A DNA stretch of 64,000 nucleotides from Candidatus Gastranaerophilales bacterium (GTDB lineage Bacteria > Cyanobacteriota > Vampirovibrionia > Gastranaerophilales > Gastranaerophilaceae), in contig CALUTO010000005.1 in the NCBI GenBank assembly GCA_944323735.1, positions 1-64,000 on the forward strand. Reading direction: 5' to 3'. A program made the position numbers and the translations under genes. The notes beneath the pieces were generated by a model, which saw only the letters and a program-made list of their open reading frames with translations, was not told where the DNA came from and did no database searches. Shown here piece after piece: positions 50,632 to 61,833 of this stretch. Numbering within the stretch: the first letter of the stretch is position 1; the number at the start of each line of letters is the position of its first letter.

Positions 50632-51882
50632 ATGATTAAAATCGGAACAGCTCTGTTTGAAGCAACAGAACAGCTCGAAAGAGAAAAGGGTATTTCAAAA
50701 GACGTTATTATTTCTTCTCTCTGCGATGCACTTGTTGCTGCATACAAAAAACACATCAGAGCAAAAGAAGCACCAAATGTAGAAGCTATTCTTGATGAAT
50801 CCACAGGCGAAATCGGCGTTTTCAGAACAAAACTTGTTGTTGAAAATGTAGAAGATGAAAATCTTGAGATTTCTCTTGCTGATGCAAAAGAAATCAGCGA
50901 TGATGTTGAACTTGAAGATGAAGTAAAAATCGAAGTTACTCCTGAAAATTTCGGCAGAATTGCAGCACAGGCAGCAAAACAGGTTATCACCCAGCGTATA
51001 AGAGAAGCAGAAAGAAACCTTGTTCTTGCCGAATTTATGGACAAAAAAGGCACTCTGACAACAGGTATTATACAGAGAGTCGAAAACAGAAATGTTTATG
51101 TAAATATAGGCAAAACAGATGCAATCCTTCCCTTCAAAGAACAAATCCCCGGTGAATATTACAAACCGGGAAACCGCATCAGGGTTTTTGTTCTGAATGT
51201 AAAAGAAACGAACAGACTTCCGCAGGTTATTGTCTCACACGCTCATGCTGAAATCGTACGTGAGTTGTTTGAACTCGAGGTTCCAGAAATTGAGGACGGA
51301 ATTGTTGAAATAAAATCTATTGCAAGAGAAGCAGGCTACAGAACGAAACTCGCTGTTCACAGTAATGATCCCGATATTGATTCCGTCGGTGCATGCATAG
51401 GACCAAGAGGCAGCAGAATTCAGACAATCGTAAGCGAATTGAAAAACGAAAAAATCGATATAGTCAGATGGTCTGAAGATCCTGTTGAATATATAGTAAA
51501 TGCACTCTCACCTGCCAGAATTATTTCTGTTGACATACTTGCTGATGATGAAAATTCGCATGAAGCTCTCGTCGTTGTTCCAGATGACCAGCTCAGTCTG
51601 GCAATCGGCAGAGAAGGTCAAAACGTCAGACTGGCTCACAAACTCACCGGCTGGAAAATAGATATCAAAAACCAGACTCAGGCCGAACAGGCAGAAGCTG
51701 CTTACAGAGCACAGAGTGAAGAAGCTCCTGTTGAAGAAAAAACTGACAATTATGAAGAGGACATTCCCGTTGATGACTCTGATGAAGAAAATATTGTAGA
51801 AGAAGAATACGGTATTGACGAAGAAGATATGATACACGATGACTCTTCAGAAAGCTCTGAAACAGAAGAAGCTGCTGAATAA
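50632..51882 (+). CDS. nusA: Transcription termination/antitermination factor NusA
   Basis: A 416-residue NusA: N-terminal RNA-polymerase-binding domain (1-130), S1 domain ('TGIIQRVENRNVYVNIGKTDAI', about 140-205), then two KH domains with CIGPRGSRIQTI and LAIGREGQNVRLA. It ends in a long acidic tail (from about 360), rich in Glu/Asp, rather than the helix-hairpin repeats of E. coli NusA. GGAG lies 8 bases before the ATG. A terminator follows directly, so ylxR and infB, the usual next genes, are not in this operon. Confidence 0.95.
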   Translation: MIKIGTALFEATEQLEREKGISKDVIISSLCDALVAAYKKHIRAKEAPNVEAILDESTGEIGVFRTKLVVENVEDENLEISLADAKEISDDVELEDEVKIEVTPENFGRIAAQAAKQVITQRIREAERNLVLAEFMDKKGTLTTGIIQRVENRNVYVNIGKTDAILPFKEQIPGEYYKPGNRIRVFVLNVKETNRLPQVIVSHAHAEIVRELFELEVPEIEDGIVEIKSIAREAGYRTKLAVHSNDPDIDSVGACIGPRGSRIQTIVSELKNEKIDIVRWSEDPVEYIVNALSPARIISVDILADDENSHEALVVVPDDQLSLAIGREGQNVRLAHKLTGWKIDIKNQTQAEQAEAAYRAQSEEAPVEEKTDNYEEDIPVDDSDEENIVEEEYGIDEEDMIHDDSSESSETEEAAE

Positions 51883-51897
51883 ATAACAGAATACCCA

Positions 51898-51936
51898 AAA
51901 GACCGGCGTTTAGTATAAACGCCGGTCTTTTTTGTT
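51898..51936 (+). terminator. Terminator of rimP-nusA
   Basis: A long stem GACCGGCGTTT/AAACGCCGGTC with a short loop is followed by six T residues, 18 bases past the nusA stop. Confidence 0.93.
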
Positions 51937-51961
51937 ATATTTGCTTCTCTTTTGTAAACAT

Positions 51962-51999
51962 AAAAAAACAGCCTGACAGGAAATTTCATCAGGCTGTTT
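51962..51999 (-). terminator. Terminator of ahcY
   Basis: An 11-bp perfect stem (AAACAGCCTGA with its complement) with a 12-base loop. On the minus strand it ends in a run of seven T residues. Confidence 0.88.
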
Positions 52000-52020
52000 A
52001 ATAAAACTTATTCTTTTAAA

Positions 52021-53322
<1,302 letters not shown>

Positions 53323-53411
53323 TCATAATATTAGCACGAATACATTTTAATGAAATCTTTTACAAAATTTTATTAATAAATTATAATAATTATATTCACA
53401 AAGGAGTATAT

Positions 53412-54401
53412 ATGAAACTTACCGTACTGGGTGCAGGCTGCTGGGGACTCACGCTTGCATGGCTGTTAACAGAGAATTTTGAAAAAGTGACTGTATGGGG
53501 CAGGCATGTGGATTTGTCAGAGGAATTGCTGACAAAAAAATCTGTGACAAAACCGCTCCAAATTCAATTGAAAGATAAAGTGGAAATCACCTCTGACCTT
53601 GAGGCAGCAGTTAAAGACGCTGATATAATTCTTCTTGTAGTTGCAACATCCGGTATAAGAGAAGTTTCAAAAAATCTTGCAAAAACAGGACTCAGCTCCA
53701 ATCAAATACTCGTTAATACTTCTAAAGGTCTTGAACTACCTTCTCTTATGAGAATGAGCGAGGTAATAAAAGAAGAACTGCCGGATGTTAATCTTGCGGT
53801 ATTATCAGGGCCGACTCTGGCAAAAGAAGTTCTGGCAGGATGTCCGACCGCAGCTTCCGTGGCCTGTGAAAACATGGATATTGCACGCTGCATACAGGAA
53901 AAACTTACGGTTCCTTCAAAATTCAGGCTGTATACAAACGATGATATGATAGGAGTAGAGCTTGGCGGAAGTTTAAAAAATGTTATAGCAATTGCTTCGG
54001 GATTTGCGGGAGCACTAAATCTGGGCGACAATTGCAAAGGAGCTCTTCTCACCAGAGGCATGGCTGAAATTGTCAGAATCAGCACGGCACTGGGCGCAAA
54101 ACCCTCTACTTTATACGGACTTTCCGGAATGGGAGATTTGATTGCCACCTGCTCAAGCCCCTTATCCAGAAACTATACAGTCGGTTCTATGATAGGAAAA
54201 GGCAAAAAAATTGATGATATTTTAAAAGAACTCGGCTCGGTCGCAGAAGGCGTAAAAACATCTAAAGCGGTTTGCGGGCTTGCGAAAAAACTTAATCTTG
54301 AAGCCCCTATATCCACTGCAATTTACGAGGCAGTATACACGGATATCGCTCCGGCAGAAGTGCTGGAAAAACTTATGAACAGGAAGCTTAAACAGGAATA
54401 G
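53412..54401 (+). CDS. gpsA: NAD(P)-dependent glycerol-3-phosphate dehydrogenase
   Basis: A 329-residue GpsA. The Rossmann loop is LGAGCWGLTLA (5-15). NTSKGLE, LSGPTLAKEV and GGSLKNVIAIASGF with the catalytic Lys follow, then the C-terminal GLSGMGDLIATC and SRNYTVG. It makes glycerol-3-phosphate for phospholipids. AAGGAG lies 7 bases before the ATG and TATAAT at 53382-53387 is a likely -10. A coiled-coil hypothetical gene starts 14 bases downstream and probably shares the message. Confidence 0.95.
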   Translation: MKLTVLGAGCWGLTLAWLLTENFEKVTVWGRHVDLSEELLTKKSVTKPLQIQLKDKVEITSDLEAAVKDADIILLVVATSGIREVSKNLAKTGLSSNQILVNTSKGLELPSLMRMSEVIKEELPDVNLAVLSGPTLAKEVLAGCPTAASVACENMDIARCIQEKLTVPSKFRLYTNDDMIGVELGGSLKNVIAIASGFAGALNLGDNCKGALLTRGMAEIVRISTALGAKPSTLYGLSGMGDLIATCSSPLSRNYTVGSMIGKGKKIDDILKELGSVAEGVKTSKAVCGLAKKLNLEAPISTAIYEAVYTDIAPAEVLEKLMNRKLKQE

Positions 54402-54415
54402 AAAGTAAAAATTAT

Positions 54416-55525
54416 ATGAAAATTTTCTCCGTAAATACTCTTTCTCAAAATCCCTCAAGAATTAACAGCAATAAATTAAATAAAAACAATTCTGTGCTCA
54501 CGCCCTCTTTCCATGCTGACAGGTTTGATGGCGGCTCTATAGCAGATTATGCGCTGCAAAATTTAAACGATACAGTTAATGAAATTCTTGTTCCTTTTAT
54601 TAATAAACATAAAGAAAAATATCAAAAAGCAGGATATGCAGGAATTGAGCTTCAGGGCATAATTGATGAATACCAAAAACAGAACAGTGATTTTTTCACA
54701 ACCGGTCTGAATGAAAAGAAAAAGTATAAAATTTTTGATACTGTGGAAAAAGAAATACAAGATTACAATCAATACAGGAAAAATATAAGAGAGTTTGACG
54801 CATTAAGCAAAATGGCGGCGAATCCGCTGTACGGTTCTTCAGAAATACAGCAAAAAGTTCAAAAAATAAAACCGCTTTTCTCTGAAACATCCCTCACATT
54901 TGAAAACAAGAAAAAGCTCTGTGATTTTTACGAAAAAACATATGAAAAAGCAGAGGACGAAATCAGCAATATAAAATTAACAGACATGCCTGTTTATCCA
55001 AAAATTAAAAACGCACAGGAGCTGTATATGCAGGCCATTTCAGTTGTTGTGTCCCTGCCGGTGACAGAGGCTGTGAAAATTAAAACAGAAACAGATGCGC
55101 TGATGAAATCAAATGAAAAAAATTATGTAAAAATGCAAAAAGCTGAATATCTCGAAAACAGATTATATTCAGGAAATCTCATCAAAAGTATTGAAAACGC
55201 TGACAAAAATTCAGAAGAAACAGACGATTTTCTGAAAAAATACAATGAACTTAAGCCGGATGATAACCTGAAAGAAGAGATAAAACAGAGCTACAAATTG
55301 ATGAAGGAAAAGAGGAGCAATTCAGTAAAATCTGCTGCTGATTCTTTGAGTGATTATTACAAAAATGAATATAACCCTGTTTCAGACAAAAGCGAAATAA
55401 AACGTGTTTTGAATGCGCAGAAAAAAGCCAATGAAAGACTCTGGCAGATTATAGATGCAGCAAAAAAAGAATATATAGAAAAACAGAATGCACAATTTTT
55501 CAGTGGTTATAAAATAGATGAATAA
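54416..55525 (+). CDS. Hypothetical coiled-coil protein with SFHA leader
   Basis: Unrecognised, 369 residues. It starts MKIFSVNTLSQNPSRINSNK, an Asn/Ser/Lys-rich leader that reaches PSFHAD near 31-36, a variant of the S-F-K-G/A motif. The body is strongly helical and charged (for example 'EKEIQDYNQYRKNIREFDAL', 'EEIKQSYKLMKEKRSNSVKS') and predicts long coiled coils. It has no enzymatic motif. It lies 14 bases after gpsA and is probably in that operon. Confidence 0.7.
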   Translation: MKIFSVNTLSQNPSRINSNKLNKNNSVLTPSFHADRFDGGSIADYALQNLNDTVNEILVPFINKHKEKYQKAGYAGIELQGIIDEYQKQNSDFFTTGLNEKKKYKIFDTVEKEIQDYNQYRKNIREFDALSKMAANPLYGSSEIQQKVQKIKPLFSETSLTFENKKKLCDFYEKTYEKAEDEISNIKLTDMPVYPKIKNAQELYMQAISVVVSLPVTEAVKIKTETDALMKSNEKNYVKMQKAEYLENRLYSGNLIKSIENADKNSEETDDFLKKYNELKPDDNLKEEIKQSYKLMKEKRSNSVKSAADSLSDYYKNEYNPVSDKSEIKRVLNAQKKANERLWQIIDAAKKEYIEKQNAQFFSGYKIDE

Positions 55526-55570
55526 ATGCAGGTTTTCTGCAGTTTTGTCCCAAATTTTTGAATATTATTG

Positions 55571-56659
55571 TTAAAACAGACTTTTTTGTTCCGTGCGGGG
55601 TTTATATCCAAGATGCCTGAATCCTTCCGGAGAAACCTTTCTTCCCCGTGGTGTACGCTGAAGAAAACCTTCCTGAAGCAAGTATGGTTCATATACATCT
55701 TCAATTGTTTTCACATCTTCTCCGAGTGCTGCAGCAAGAGTCTCAATACCCACCGGCCCCCCGTCATACTTTTCAATAATAAGAGTCATCAAATCTCTGT
55801 CAGTTGTGTCAAGACCGCATTTGTCTATATGAAGGGTGTCAAGTGCGGCATTTGCTACTGTTTCGTCCACGCAGCCGCTGCCTTTTACAAGTGCATAGTC
55901 TCCGACTCTTTTTATCAAACGGTTTGCAATTCTGGGTGTTCCTCTGGAGCGGGCAGCTATAGCAAATGCACCGTCTTTTGTAATGTTTATATCAAGGAGT
56001 GCGGCTGTTCTTGAAACAACCATTGCCAGTTCTTCTTTTGTGTAAAACTGGAGCCTGTGTATAATGCCGAATCTGTCTCTGAGCGGCCCCGAGAGTGCAC
56101 CGGCTTTTGTTGTAGCACCGATTAGCGTAAATTTAGGAAGAGGAACTCTCAGTGTTTTTACAGTCTGTGCTTTGCCTGTTGTCATATCAAGAAAGAAATC
56201 CTCCATAGCCGGATAAAGTATCTCTTCCGCAACTTTATTCAGTCTGTGAATTTCATCTATGAACAGAATTTCGCTGTCCTTTAATGACATTAAAATTCCT
56301 ATAATGTCTCTCGGACGCTCAAGAGCGGGTGCGGACGTTATCCTGATTTTTGTATTCAGCTCATTTGCAATCACACCGGCAAGCGTGGTTTTTCCAAGCC
56401 CCGGGGGGCCGTAAAAAAGCAGATGGTCAAGCGGCTTGCCTCTTTTTTTAGCTGCTTCTATTGTAATTTTCAGTGTGCTTTTCAGTGCACTCTGTCCGAT
56501 ATATTCATCAAATTTTTTCGGTCGTATACCTGTTTCAAAAGATTTGTCGAAATCAGAAACAACAGGCTCTACATCTGCTGCTCTTGATTTTTCACGCACC
56601 GTTTTTTTTTCGTGCGTATGCTCATTTTGAAAATTATCATCATCCGAAATTATTGTCAT
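55571..56659 (-). CDS. ruvB: Holliday junction branch-migration helicase RuvB
   Basis: A 362-residue AAA+ helicase. The approach helix is [14 protein letters not shown]. Walker A is [11 protein letters not shown] and Walker [10 protein letters not shown]. Sensor 1 is [11 protein letters not shown], and the arginine-finger region is GPLRDRFG. The C-terminal winged helix ends [16 protein letters not shown]. With RuvA it drives branch migration during recombination. The N-terminus has an extra charged stretch of about 35 residues. AGGAGAATACAATG marks the start; ruvA and ruvC are not adjacent. Confidence 0.95.
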   Translation of the reverse strand: MTIISDDDNFQNEHTHEKKTVREKSRAADVEPVVSDFDKSFETGIRPKKFDEYIGQSALKSTLKITIEAAKKRGKPLDHLLFYGPPGLGKTTLAGVIANELNTKIRITSAPALERPRDIIGILMSLKDSEILFIDEIHRLNKVAEEILYPAMEDFFLDMTTGKAQTVKTLRVPLPKFTLIGATTKAGALSGPLRDRFGIIHRLQFYTKEELAMVVSRTAALLDINITKDGAFAIAARSRGTPRIANRLIKRVGDYALVKGSGCVDETVANAALDTLHIDKCGLDTTDRDLMTLIIEKYDGGPVGIETLAAALGEDVKTIEDVYEPYLLQEGFLQRTPRGRKVSPEGFRHLGYKPRTEQKSLF

Positions 56660-56765
56660 TGTATTCTCCTGCCTGATAAAAATTATAACATGTCTGAAAA
56701 AATTAGTGGATACCTGTTCTTTTTTTTGCAATAATTAACTCAAACAGAAACACGGAGTAAAAATT

Positions 56766-57494
56766 ATGTCAAAAACAGCAATAATAATTCCATCACGCTA
56801 TGCTTCAACAAGACTGCATGCAAAACCGCTAATCGAGGTAGAAGGCAAACCCATAATACAGTGGGTTTATGAAAAAGCCTCTGCGTCTAAACTTGCAGAT
56901 AAAGTTATTATTGCAACAGACCATGAAGCAATCTATAACTGCGCAAAATCTTTTAATGCAAATGTTGAAATGACCTCAACCGAACATAAAAGCGGCTCTG
57001 ACAGAATTGCGGAGGTGGCTGCAAAGTATAAAGAATTTGAATACATAATAAACTTACAGGGCGACGAACCGATGATTACTCCTGAAAGTATTGACAGTGT
57101 GATTTCTGTTTTACATAACAATGAAAATGCGGATATATCCACACTGATTAGAAAAATCAGTGCAAAAGAGGCTGAAAATCCAAACCTTGTAAAATGTGTT
57201 ACGGACAATAACGGCTATGCACTGTATTTTTCACGTGCAAAAATTCCATACGAACGTAATGAAAACGAAGCGGTATTCTACGGACATATAGGACTTTACG
57301 GATACAGAAGGGAGGCACTGTTTAAAATGACCTCACTTCCGCAATCAATGCTGGAAAAAACAGAAAGTCTGGAGCAGCTGAGGGCACTGCAGTCCGGTAT
57401 GAGGATAATAACGGCTGTTGCCGACTGTGCACCTATCGGAATCGACACACAGGAAGATATCGAAAACTTTAAAAAAGTTGCAGGTAAAATTTAA
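56766..57494 (+). CDS. kdsB: 3-deoxy-manno-octulosonate cytidylyltransferase
   Basis: A 242-residue KdsB. IIIPSRYASTRLHAKPL (6-22) is the nucleotide-binding signature. 'VIIATDHEAIYNCAKSFNAN', SGSDRIAEVAAKY and NLQGDEPMITPE follow, then 'YGHIGLYGYRREALFKM' and IGIDTQEDIE. It activates Kdo with CTP for lipid A core assembly, so the cell probably makes an LPS-type outer membrane. GGAG lies 9 bases before the ATG. Divergent from ruvB. Confidence 0.95.
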   Translation: MSKTAIIIPSRYASTRLHAKPLIEVEGKPIIQWVYEKASASKLADKVIIATDHEAIYNCAKSFNANVEMTSTEHKSGSDRIAEVAAKYKEFEYIINLQGDEPMITPESIDSVISVLHNNENADISTLIRKISAKEAENPNLVKCVTDNNGYALYFSRAKIPYERNENEAVFYGHIGLYGYRREALFKMTSLPQSMLEKTESLEQLRALQSGMRIITAVADCAPIGIDTQEDIENFKKVAGKI

Positions 57495-57506
57495 AAAAAT
57501 TGAATT

Positions 57507-58217
57507 CTAACCGGCAAAATGGCTGAACAGTTTGTAGAACAAAAATATTGAAAACAGCAACAGTATAAGACCGCTGAATTTTGTAAGCCATTCAGAAAAA
57601 CCGGCAAACGCTTTCAGGTTTTTTACAACAGAGGTAAACAATCCTGCCACAAGAATAATAACCCCCTGCCCGAGAGAAAAAAGAAAAAGCATAAGAGCAG
57701 AATATACGATATTGTCAGACATTGAGGCAGTGGCCATAATCCCTGCAAGTATCGGCGTTGAGCACGGGGATGTTGCGAGAGCAAATACGGCACCAAGAAT
57801 TACCGGATAAGTAATAAAGCTGTGTTTTGAATTTTCGGGAAATTTTTTAACAAGCACCGGAAAATTTATTTCAATAAGCCCGAGCAGGTTTAGACCGAAT
57901 ATCATAATAAGAGATGATAAAACAAGTACAAGATAAGGGTTCTGGGTTCCCCCGAAAACTTTACCGGTCAACGCACAAAAAATACCGACTACCGTTAATG
58001 TCAAAGATAAACCGAGAATGAAAAAAAGTATCTGTATAACAGTTTTTGCAGTAGGATTATCCGAATATCCACCGACATAACTGACTACTATAGGCAAAAC
58101 GCCTATGCCGCACGGCGAAAGACTGGCAATAATTCCTCCTAAAAAGCACAAAAGGAGAATGAGGAATGAAAATTCTCCTTTTACATTGGCTTGAAAAAAC
58201 TGAATAAGATTATCCAT
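57507..58217 (-). CDS. ccdA: Cytochrome c biogenesis/thiol transporter CcdA
   Basis: A 236-residue protein with six membrane helices. The two catalytic Cys lie in LSPCGIGVLPIV (helix 1) and ATSPCSTPILAGI (helix 4). CcdA passes reducing power from cytoplasmic thioredoxin across the membrane. It overlaps the thioredoxin-like gene by 8 bases; the two probably form a reducing pair. No cytochrome c genes are in the window, so the target may be other exported proteins. Confidence 0.92.
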   Translation of the reverse strand: MDNLIQFFQANVKGEFSFLILLLCFLGGIIASLSPCGIGVLPIVVSYVGGYSDNPTAKTVIQILFFILGLSLTLTVVGIFCALTGKVFGGTQNPYLVLVLSSLIMIFGLNLLGLIEINFPVLVKKFPENSKHSFITYPVILGAVFALATSPCSTPILAGIMATASMSDNIVYSALMLFLFSLGQGVIILVAGLFTSVVKNLKAFAGFSEWLTKFSGLILLLFSIFLFYKLFSHFAG

Positions 58218-58608
58218 TTATAATGCCTTTCAGATATTTTTCAAATTCTTCTTTGTCGTAAGCACCTTCTGTTTTTTTATAGACACTGCCGTCCTTGTTT
58301 AAAAAGATTACAGTCGGAACAACCGTCACATTATATTTTTTAATCATTGATTGTGTCTGTTTGTCGTTTGACTGGGAATCTATTTTTTCATAAACAACTT
58401 TATCGGCATAAAGAGGCATGACTTCACACATCATTGACTCCATTTTTTTGCAGTCAAGACACATTGCTGATGCAAATTTTATCACTGCAGGTTTGCCGGA
58501 CGCTGCCACCGCTTCAAAATTGCTTTTGTCTCCGTTAGTTTTGTCCAGTACAAAATATGTAACCAGAGGTAATATTAAAATCGCAAGCGCAATAATCCAG
58601 TTTTTCAT
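58210..58608 (-). CDS. Membrane-anchored thioredoxin-like protein
   Basis: A 132-residue protein with an N-terminal membrane helix (3-21) and a thioredoxin fold facing the periplasm. The active site is C-L-D-C (AMCLDCKKM), with a cis-Pro in VVPTVIF. The CLDC motif and extra Met/Cys nearby resemble the DsbD-gamma/ResA-like reductants. AAGGAG lies 8 bases before the ATG. It overlaps ccdA, which should keep it reduced. Confidence 0.85.
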   Translation of the reverse strand: MKNWIIALAILILPLVTYFVLDKTNGDKSNFEAVAASGKPAVIKFASAMCLDCKKMESMMCEVMPLYADKVVYEKIDSQSNDKQTQSMIKKYNVTVVPTVIFLNKDGSVYKKTEGAYDKEEFEKYLKGIING

Positions 58609-58803
58609 TTTTTATCTCCTTTTAAAAAATTTTTCCGTAACACAGAAATTTAGTTACGGTTAATCTCTTATTTCAAATATAGCATATAATAAATTTTCTG
58701 TATTAATATCGGATAAATGGTCAGTATGGATTGTTAGTTTTAAAAAGATAAAAATTAAACAGTCCTGCACAAGCTTTAAAATACACACTGTTTTTATGCA
58801 TAA

Positions 58804-58836
58804 AAAAATTCTGTTCTCTTCATGAACAGAATTTTT
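58804..58836 (-). terminator. Terminator of pepA
   Basis: A perfect 13-bp stem AAAAATTCTGTTC/GAACAGAATTTTT with a 7-base loop, 29 bases past the pepA stop on the minus strand, with T residues after it. The rest of this 256-base gap shows only AT-rich sequence. Confidence 0.85.
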
Positions 58837-58864
58837 TGTGTTTTAGCTGGATTTTGATATTTTT

Positions 58865-60346
58865 TTAACTCAAAATATAGTTTAACAGAGTTCTGACACC
58901 TGCACCGGTTGCACCTTTTTTAAGCTCATTTACAGGTTTATCCAGAAATGCAGTACCCGCAATATCTATATGTGCCCAGCGGGTTTTCTTGACAAAATTC
59001 TGGAGGAAAAGGGCTGCGGTTTGTGTTCCGGCATATCTTGAACCGGTATTTTTCATATCTGCAATATCACTTTTCAATGAGTCTTTGTATTCTTCATACA
59101 TAGGCATCTGCCAGAGCCGCTCACCGCCGGCAGCACCGCATTTTATTAATTTGTCGATAAGAGACTGGCTGTTGCCCATAATTCCGCTTGCAACATTTCC
59201 GAGTGCAACAACACAGGCTCCCGTTAAGGTAGCAAGATCCACAATCTCATCTACGTCTAAATCACATGCATAACAGAGTGCATCAGCAAGCGTCAATCTT
59301 CCTTCCGCATCTGTATTGTCAACCTCTATGGTTTTTCCGTTTTTGGCGGTCAGTATATCACCGGGTTTATATGCACTTGCACCGGGCATGTTTTCACAGG
59401 CCGCAATAAGTGCATGGATTTCCACATTCGGCTTTAATTCTTTTAATACGTTCATAACAGCCAGAACTGCCGCAGCTGCTGACATATCATCTTTCATATT
59501 AAGCATGGAAGAAGGCGGCTTCAGATCAAGACCGCCGCTGTCAAAGCATATACCTTTCCCGATTATAGCTATTTTTCTCAGCGGCTTTGAGGGTTTATAT
59601 CTCATGTGGATAAATTTAGGCGGCTGGCTGCTTCCTCTTGCAACACCGAGAAAAGCCCCCATACCCATTTTTTCGATTTCGTCTTTGTCGTATACTTTTA
59701 CATCAACATCTTTTATGGACTGGGCTGTTTTTGCAAGAAAAGCGGGAGTCGCAATCTGCGGTGCTTCGTTTGCAAGGTCTCTTGCATAATTTACCGCACC
59801 GGCGAAAATTTTACCCTTTTTTACACCGGCTTTAGCTTTTTTGCAGCTTTCTTCATTTATATCTATGATTGCAAATTCTTCTATCTTTTTGCCTTTTTTT
59901 TCTGATTTATATTTTTCAAAAGTGTAAGAGCCGATGATTGTTCCTTCGGCAATCATCTGTGCCGCAAGTGCCTCGTCAAAACCGCCTATACCTGCGCCGT
60001 GTAATATAGAGACAACTTTTTTTGCATTTGTCATTTTCATACATTTTTGGATGACTTTTGCCGCAAGTTCTCTCAGTTTCGGCAGGGTAAAATCTTTGTT
60101 TTTACCCAATCCGACAAGCAACACCTTGTCCGCAGGAATTTTCCCGTGAGTGGGCAGCACATACATCTGTCCGTATTTTCCGGTAAAACCTTCCTTCTGG
60201 ATTACAAAACTGCTGATTAAATTACCCAGTGCCATATCAACAGCACCGGTCGCCCCCCCGGGCATTTTCACACCTTCAAAAAGGTTCACGACAAGAACAT
60301 TTGCCGGCGTCTGCTCTAACAATCCTTTTGTTACCGTTAAATTCAT
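58865..60346 (-). CDS. pepA: Leucyl aminopeptidase (M17 family)
   Basis: A 493-residue M17 metallopeptidase. The N-terminal non-catalytic domain spans residues 1-165. Catalytic motifs are GKGICFDSGGLDLKP (the Lys and Asp that bind two metals), 'MKDDMSAAAAVLAVM' and the signature NTDAEGRLTLADAL. It forms hexamers and removes N-terminal residues from peptides. GAGGAAACGAATG gives the start. It is divergent from pgk and has its own terminator. Confidence 0.95.
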   Translation of the reverse strand: MNLTVTKGLLEQTPANVLVVNLFEGVKMPGGATGAVDMALGNLISSFVIQKEGFTGKYGQMYVLPTHGKIPADKVLLVGLGKNKDFTLPKLRELAAKVIQKCMKMTNAKKVVSILHGAGIGGFDEALAAQMIAEGTIIGSYTFEKYKSEKKGKKIEEFAIIDINEESCKKAKAGVKKGKIFAGAVNYARDLANEAPQIATPAFLAKTAQSIKDVDVKVYDKDEIEKMGMGAFLGVARGSSQPPKFIHMRYKPSKPLRKIAIIGKGICFDSGGLDLKPPSSMLNMKDDMSAAAAVLAVMNVLKELKPNVEIHALIAACENMPGASAYKPGDILTAKNGKTIEVDNTDAEGRLTLADALCYACDLDVDEIVDLATLTGACVVALGNVASGIMGNSQSLIDKLIKCGAAGGERLWQMPMYEEYKDSLKSDIADMKNTGSRYAGTQTAALFLQNFVKKTRWAHIDIAGTAFLDKPVNELKKGATGAGVRTLLNYILS

Positions 60347-60460
60347 TCGTTTCCTCTTTCAATTTCTACCTTGCCATGATTATACGCTATAAATTGATTT
60401 TAATAAATATTTTTTTGTTGTATTATAATTTCGTATGGAGAATACAAAAAGAGGTGTATT

Positions 60461-61663
60461 ATGAAAAAATCAATTCACGATTTAGGCGACATCAAAGGAA
60501 AAAGAGCACTCGTAAGAGTGGATGTTAACGTTCCTATGGATGAAAACAAAAATGTTACTGATGATACAAGAATCAGAGCTATTTTACCGACTTTACAGTT
60601 TTTAAAAGACAAAGGTGCAAAAATTATTCTTATGGCGCACCTCGGCAGACCTAAAGGCGAATGGAAAACCGAATTTTCACTCGAACCGGTTGCAAAATAT
60701 ATGTCTAAACTTCTCGGCGAAGACGTATTATTTGTAAAATCTCCGGTAGGTAAAGGCGCAGATAAAGAGCTCGAAGCACTTAAAGACGGTCAGGTCGCTT
60801 TACTTGAAAACATTCGTTTCTACAAAGAAGAAGAAGCAAAAGACGATGATATGACCTTTGCTCAGGAACTTGCAAAACTCGGCGACTTCTATGTAAACGA
60901 TGCATTCGGCGCAGCTCACAGAAAACACACATCAACAGCTAAAGTTGCTCACATTTTAAAACCTGCTGTTTCAGGATTATTGATGGAAAAAGAACTGAGA
61001 TGCCTGTCACAGGCTCTTGATAATCCCGTAAGACCTTTCACTGCTGTAGTCGGCGGAGCTAAAGTTTCTTCAAAAATCGGAGTTCTTGAAAACTTAATCG
61101 ACAAAGTAGACAATCTGATTATCGGCGGCGGTATGGCTTATACATTTGTAAAAGCTAACGGCGGAAAAATCGGCAACTCTATCTGTGAAGACGACCAGAT
61201 GGATGTGGCAAAAGCTATTGAAAAGAAAGCAGCTGACAAAGGCGTAAAAATCGTTATGGCTACAGATGTTCTCGCAACTGACGATTTCTCCGGCAACGGC
61301 ACAAACAAAATTGTTGACGTAAAAAATATCCCTGACGGTTTTGAAGGTGTGGATGCAGGCCCTGAGACACAGAAAGCTTTTGCAGAAGTTCTTAAAAATT
61401 CAAAAACTATTTTGATGAACGGGCCGGTCGGTGCATTTGAAAATCCGGCATTCGCAAACGGAACAAAAGCTGTATTGCAGGCAATCGTTGACGCTACGAA
61501 AAACGGTGCCGTGTCTGTTATCGGCGGCGGTGATTCAGTTTCTGCGGCAAAACAGTTCTTCAAAGCTGAAGACTTCACCCACGTTTCAACAGGCGGAGGA
61601 GCTTCTCTGGAATTTATCGAAGGAAAAGTTCTCCCCGGGGTTGCAGCTCTTGATGACAAGTAA
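60461..61663 (+). CDS. pgk: Phosphoglycerate kinase
   Basis: A 400-residue Pgk. RALVRVDVNVPMD (near 14-26) is the signature. MAHLGRPKG, LLENIRFYKEEE and 'DAFGAAHRKHTST' follow; the nucleotide domain has 'VVGGAKVSSKIGVLENL' and GGGDSVSA near the end. It transfers phosphate from 1,3-bisphosphoglycerate to ADP in glycolysis. AGAGG lies 8 bases before the ATG and TATAAT at 60424-60429 is a likely -10. It is monocistronic with a terminator. Confidence 0.96.
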   Translation: MKKSIHDLGDIKGKRALVRVDVNVPMDENKNVTDDTRIRAILPTLQFLKDKGAKIILMAHLGRPKGEWKTEFSLEPVAKYMSKLLGEDVLFVKSPVGKGADKELEALKDGQVALLENIRFYKEEEAKDDDMTFAQELAKLGDFYVNDAFGAAHRKHTSTAKVAHILKPAVSGLLMEKELRCLSQALDNPVRPFTAVVGGAKVSSKIGVLENLIDKVDNLIIGGGMAYTFVKANGGKIGNSICEDDQMDVAKAIEKKAADKGVKIVMATDVLATDDFSGNGTNKIVDVKNIPDGFEGVDAGPETQKAFAEVLKNSKTILMNGPVGAFENPAFANGTKAVLQAIVDATKNGAVSVIGGGDSVSAAKQFFKAEDFTHVSTGGGASLEFIEGKVLPGVAALDDK

Positions 61664-61689
61664 TCAGCAAAATTATCATGATAAAATTG

Positions 61690-61720
61690 AAAGCACCCGT
61701 TTATGCGGGTGCTTTTTTGT
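61690..61720 (+). terminator. Terminator of pgk
   Basis: A 9-bp perfect stem AAGCACCCG/CGGGTGCTT with a short loop and six T residues, 27 bases past the stop. Confidence 0.92.
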
Positions 61721-61833
61721 GCAAAATAAATTTTAGTGTATATATATTACAAATAAAAAATATTTCACATAAAAGACTTTATTTTTATTCAAAAAAATGT
61801 TACAATAGTAGTGTGTTTATTAAATAGGAGCAT

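Noticed and set aside
60435-60464. Nine-codon leader ORF (MENTKRGVL) overlapping the pgk start.
   Set aside because: It simply covers the pgk ribosome-binding site; too short to support, though the ATGA overlap is noted.
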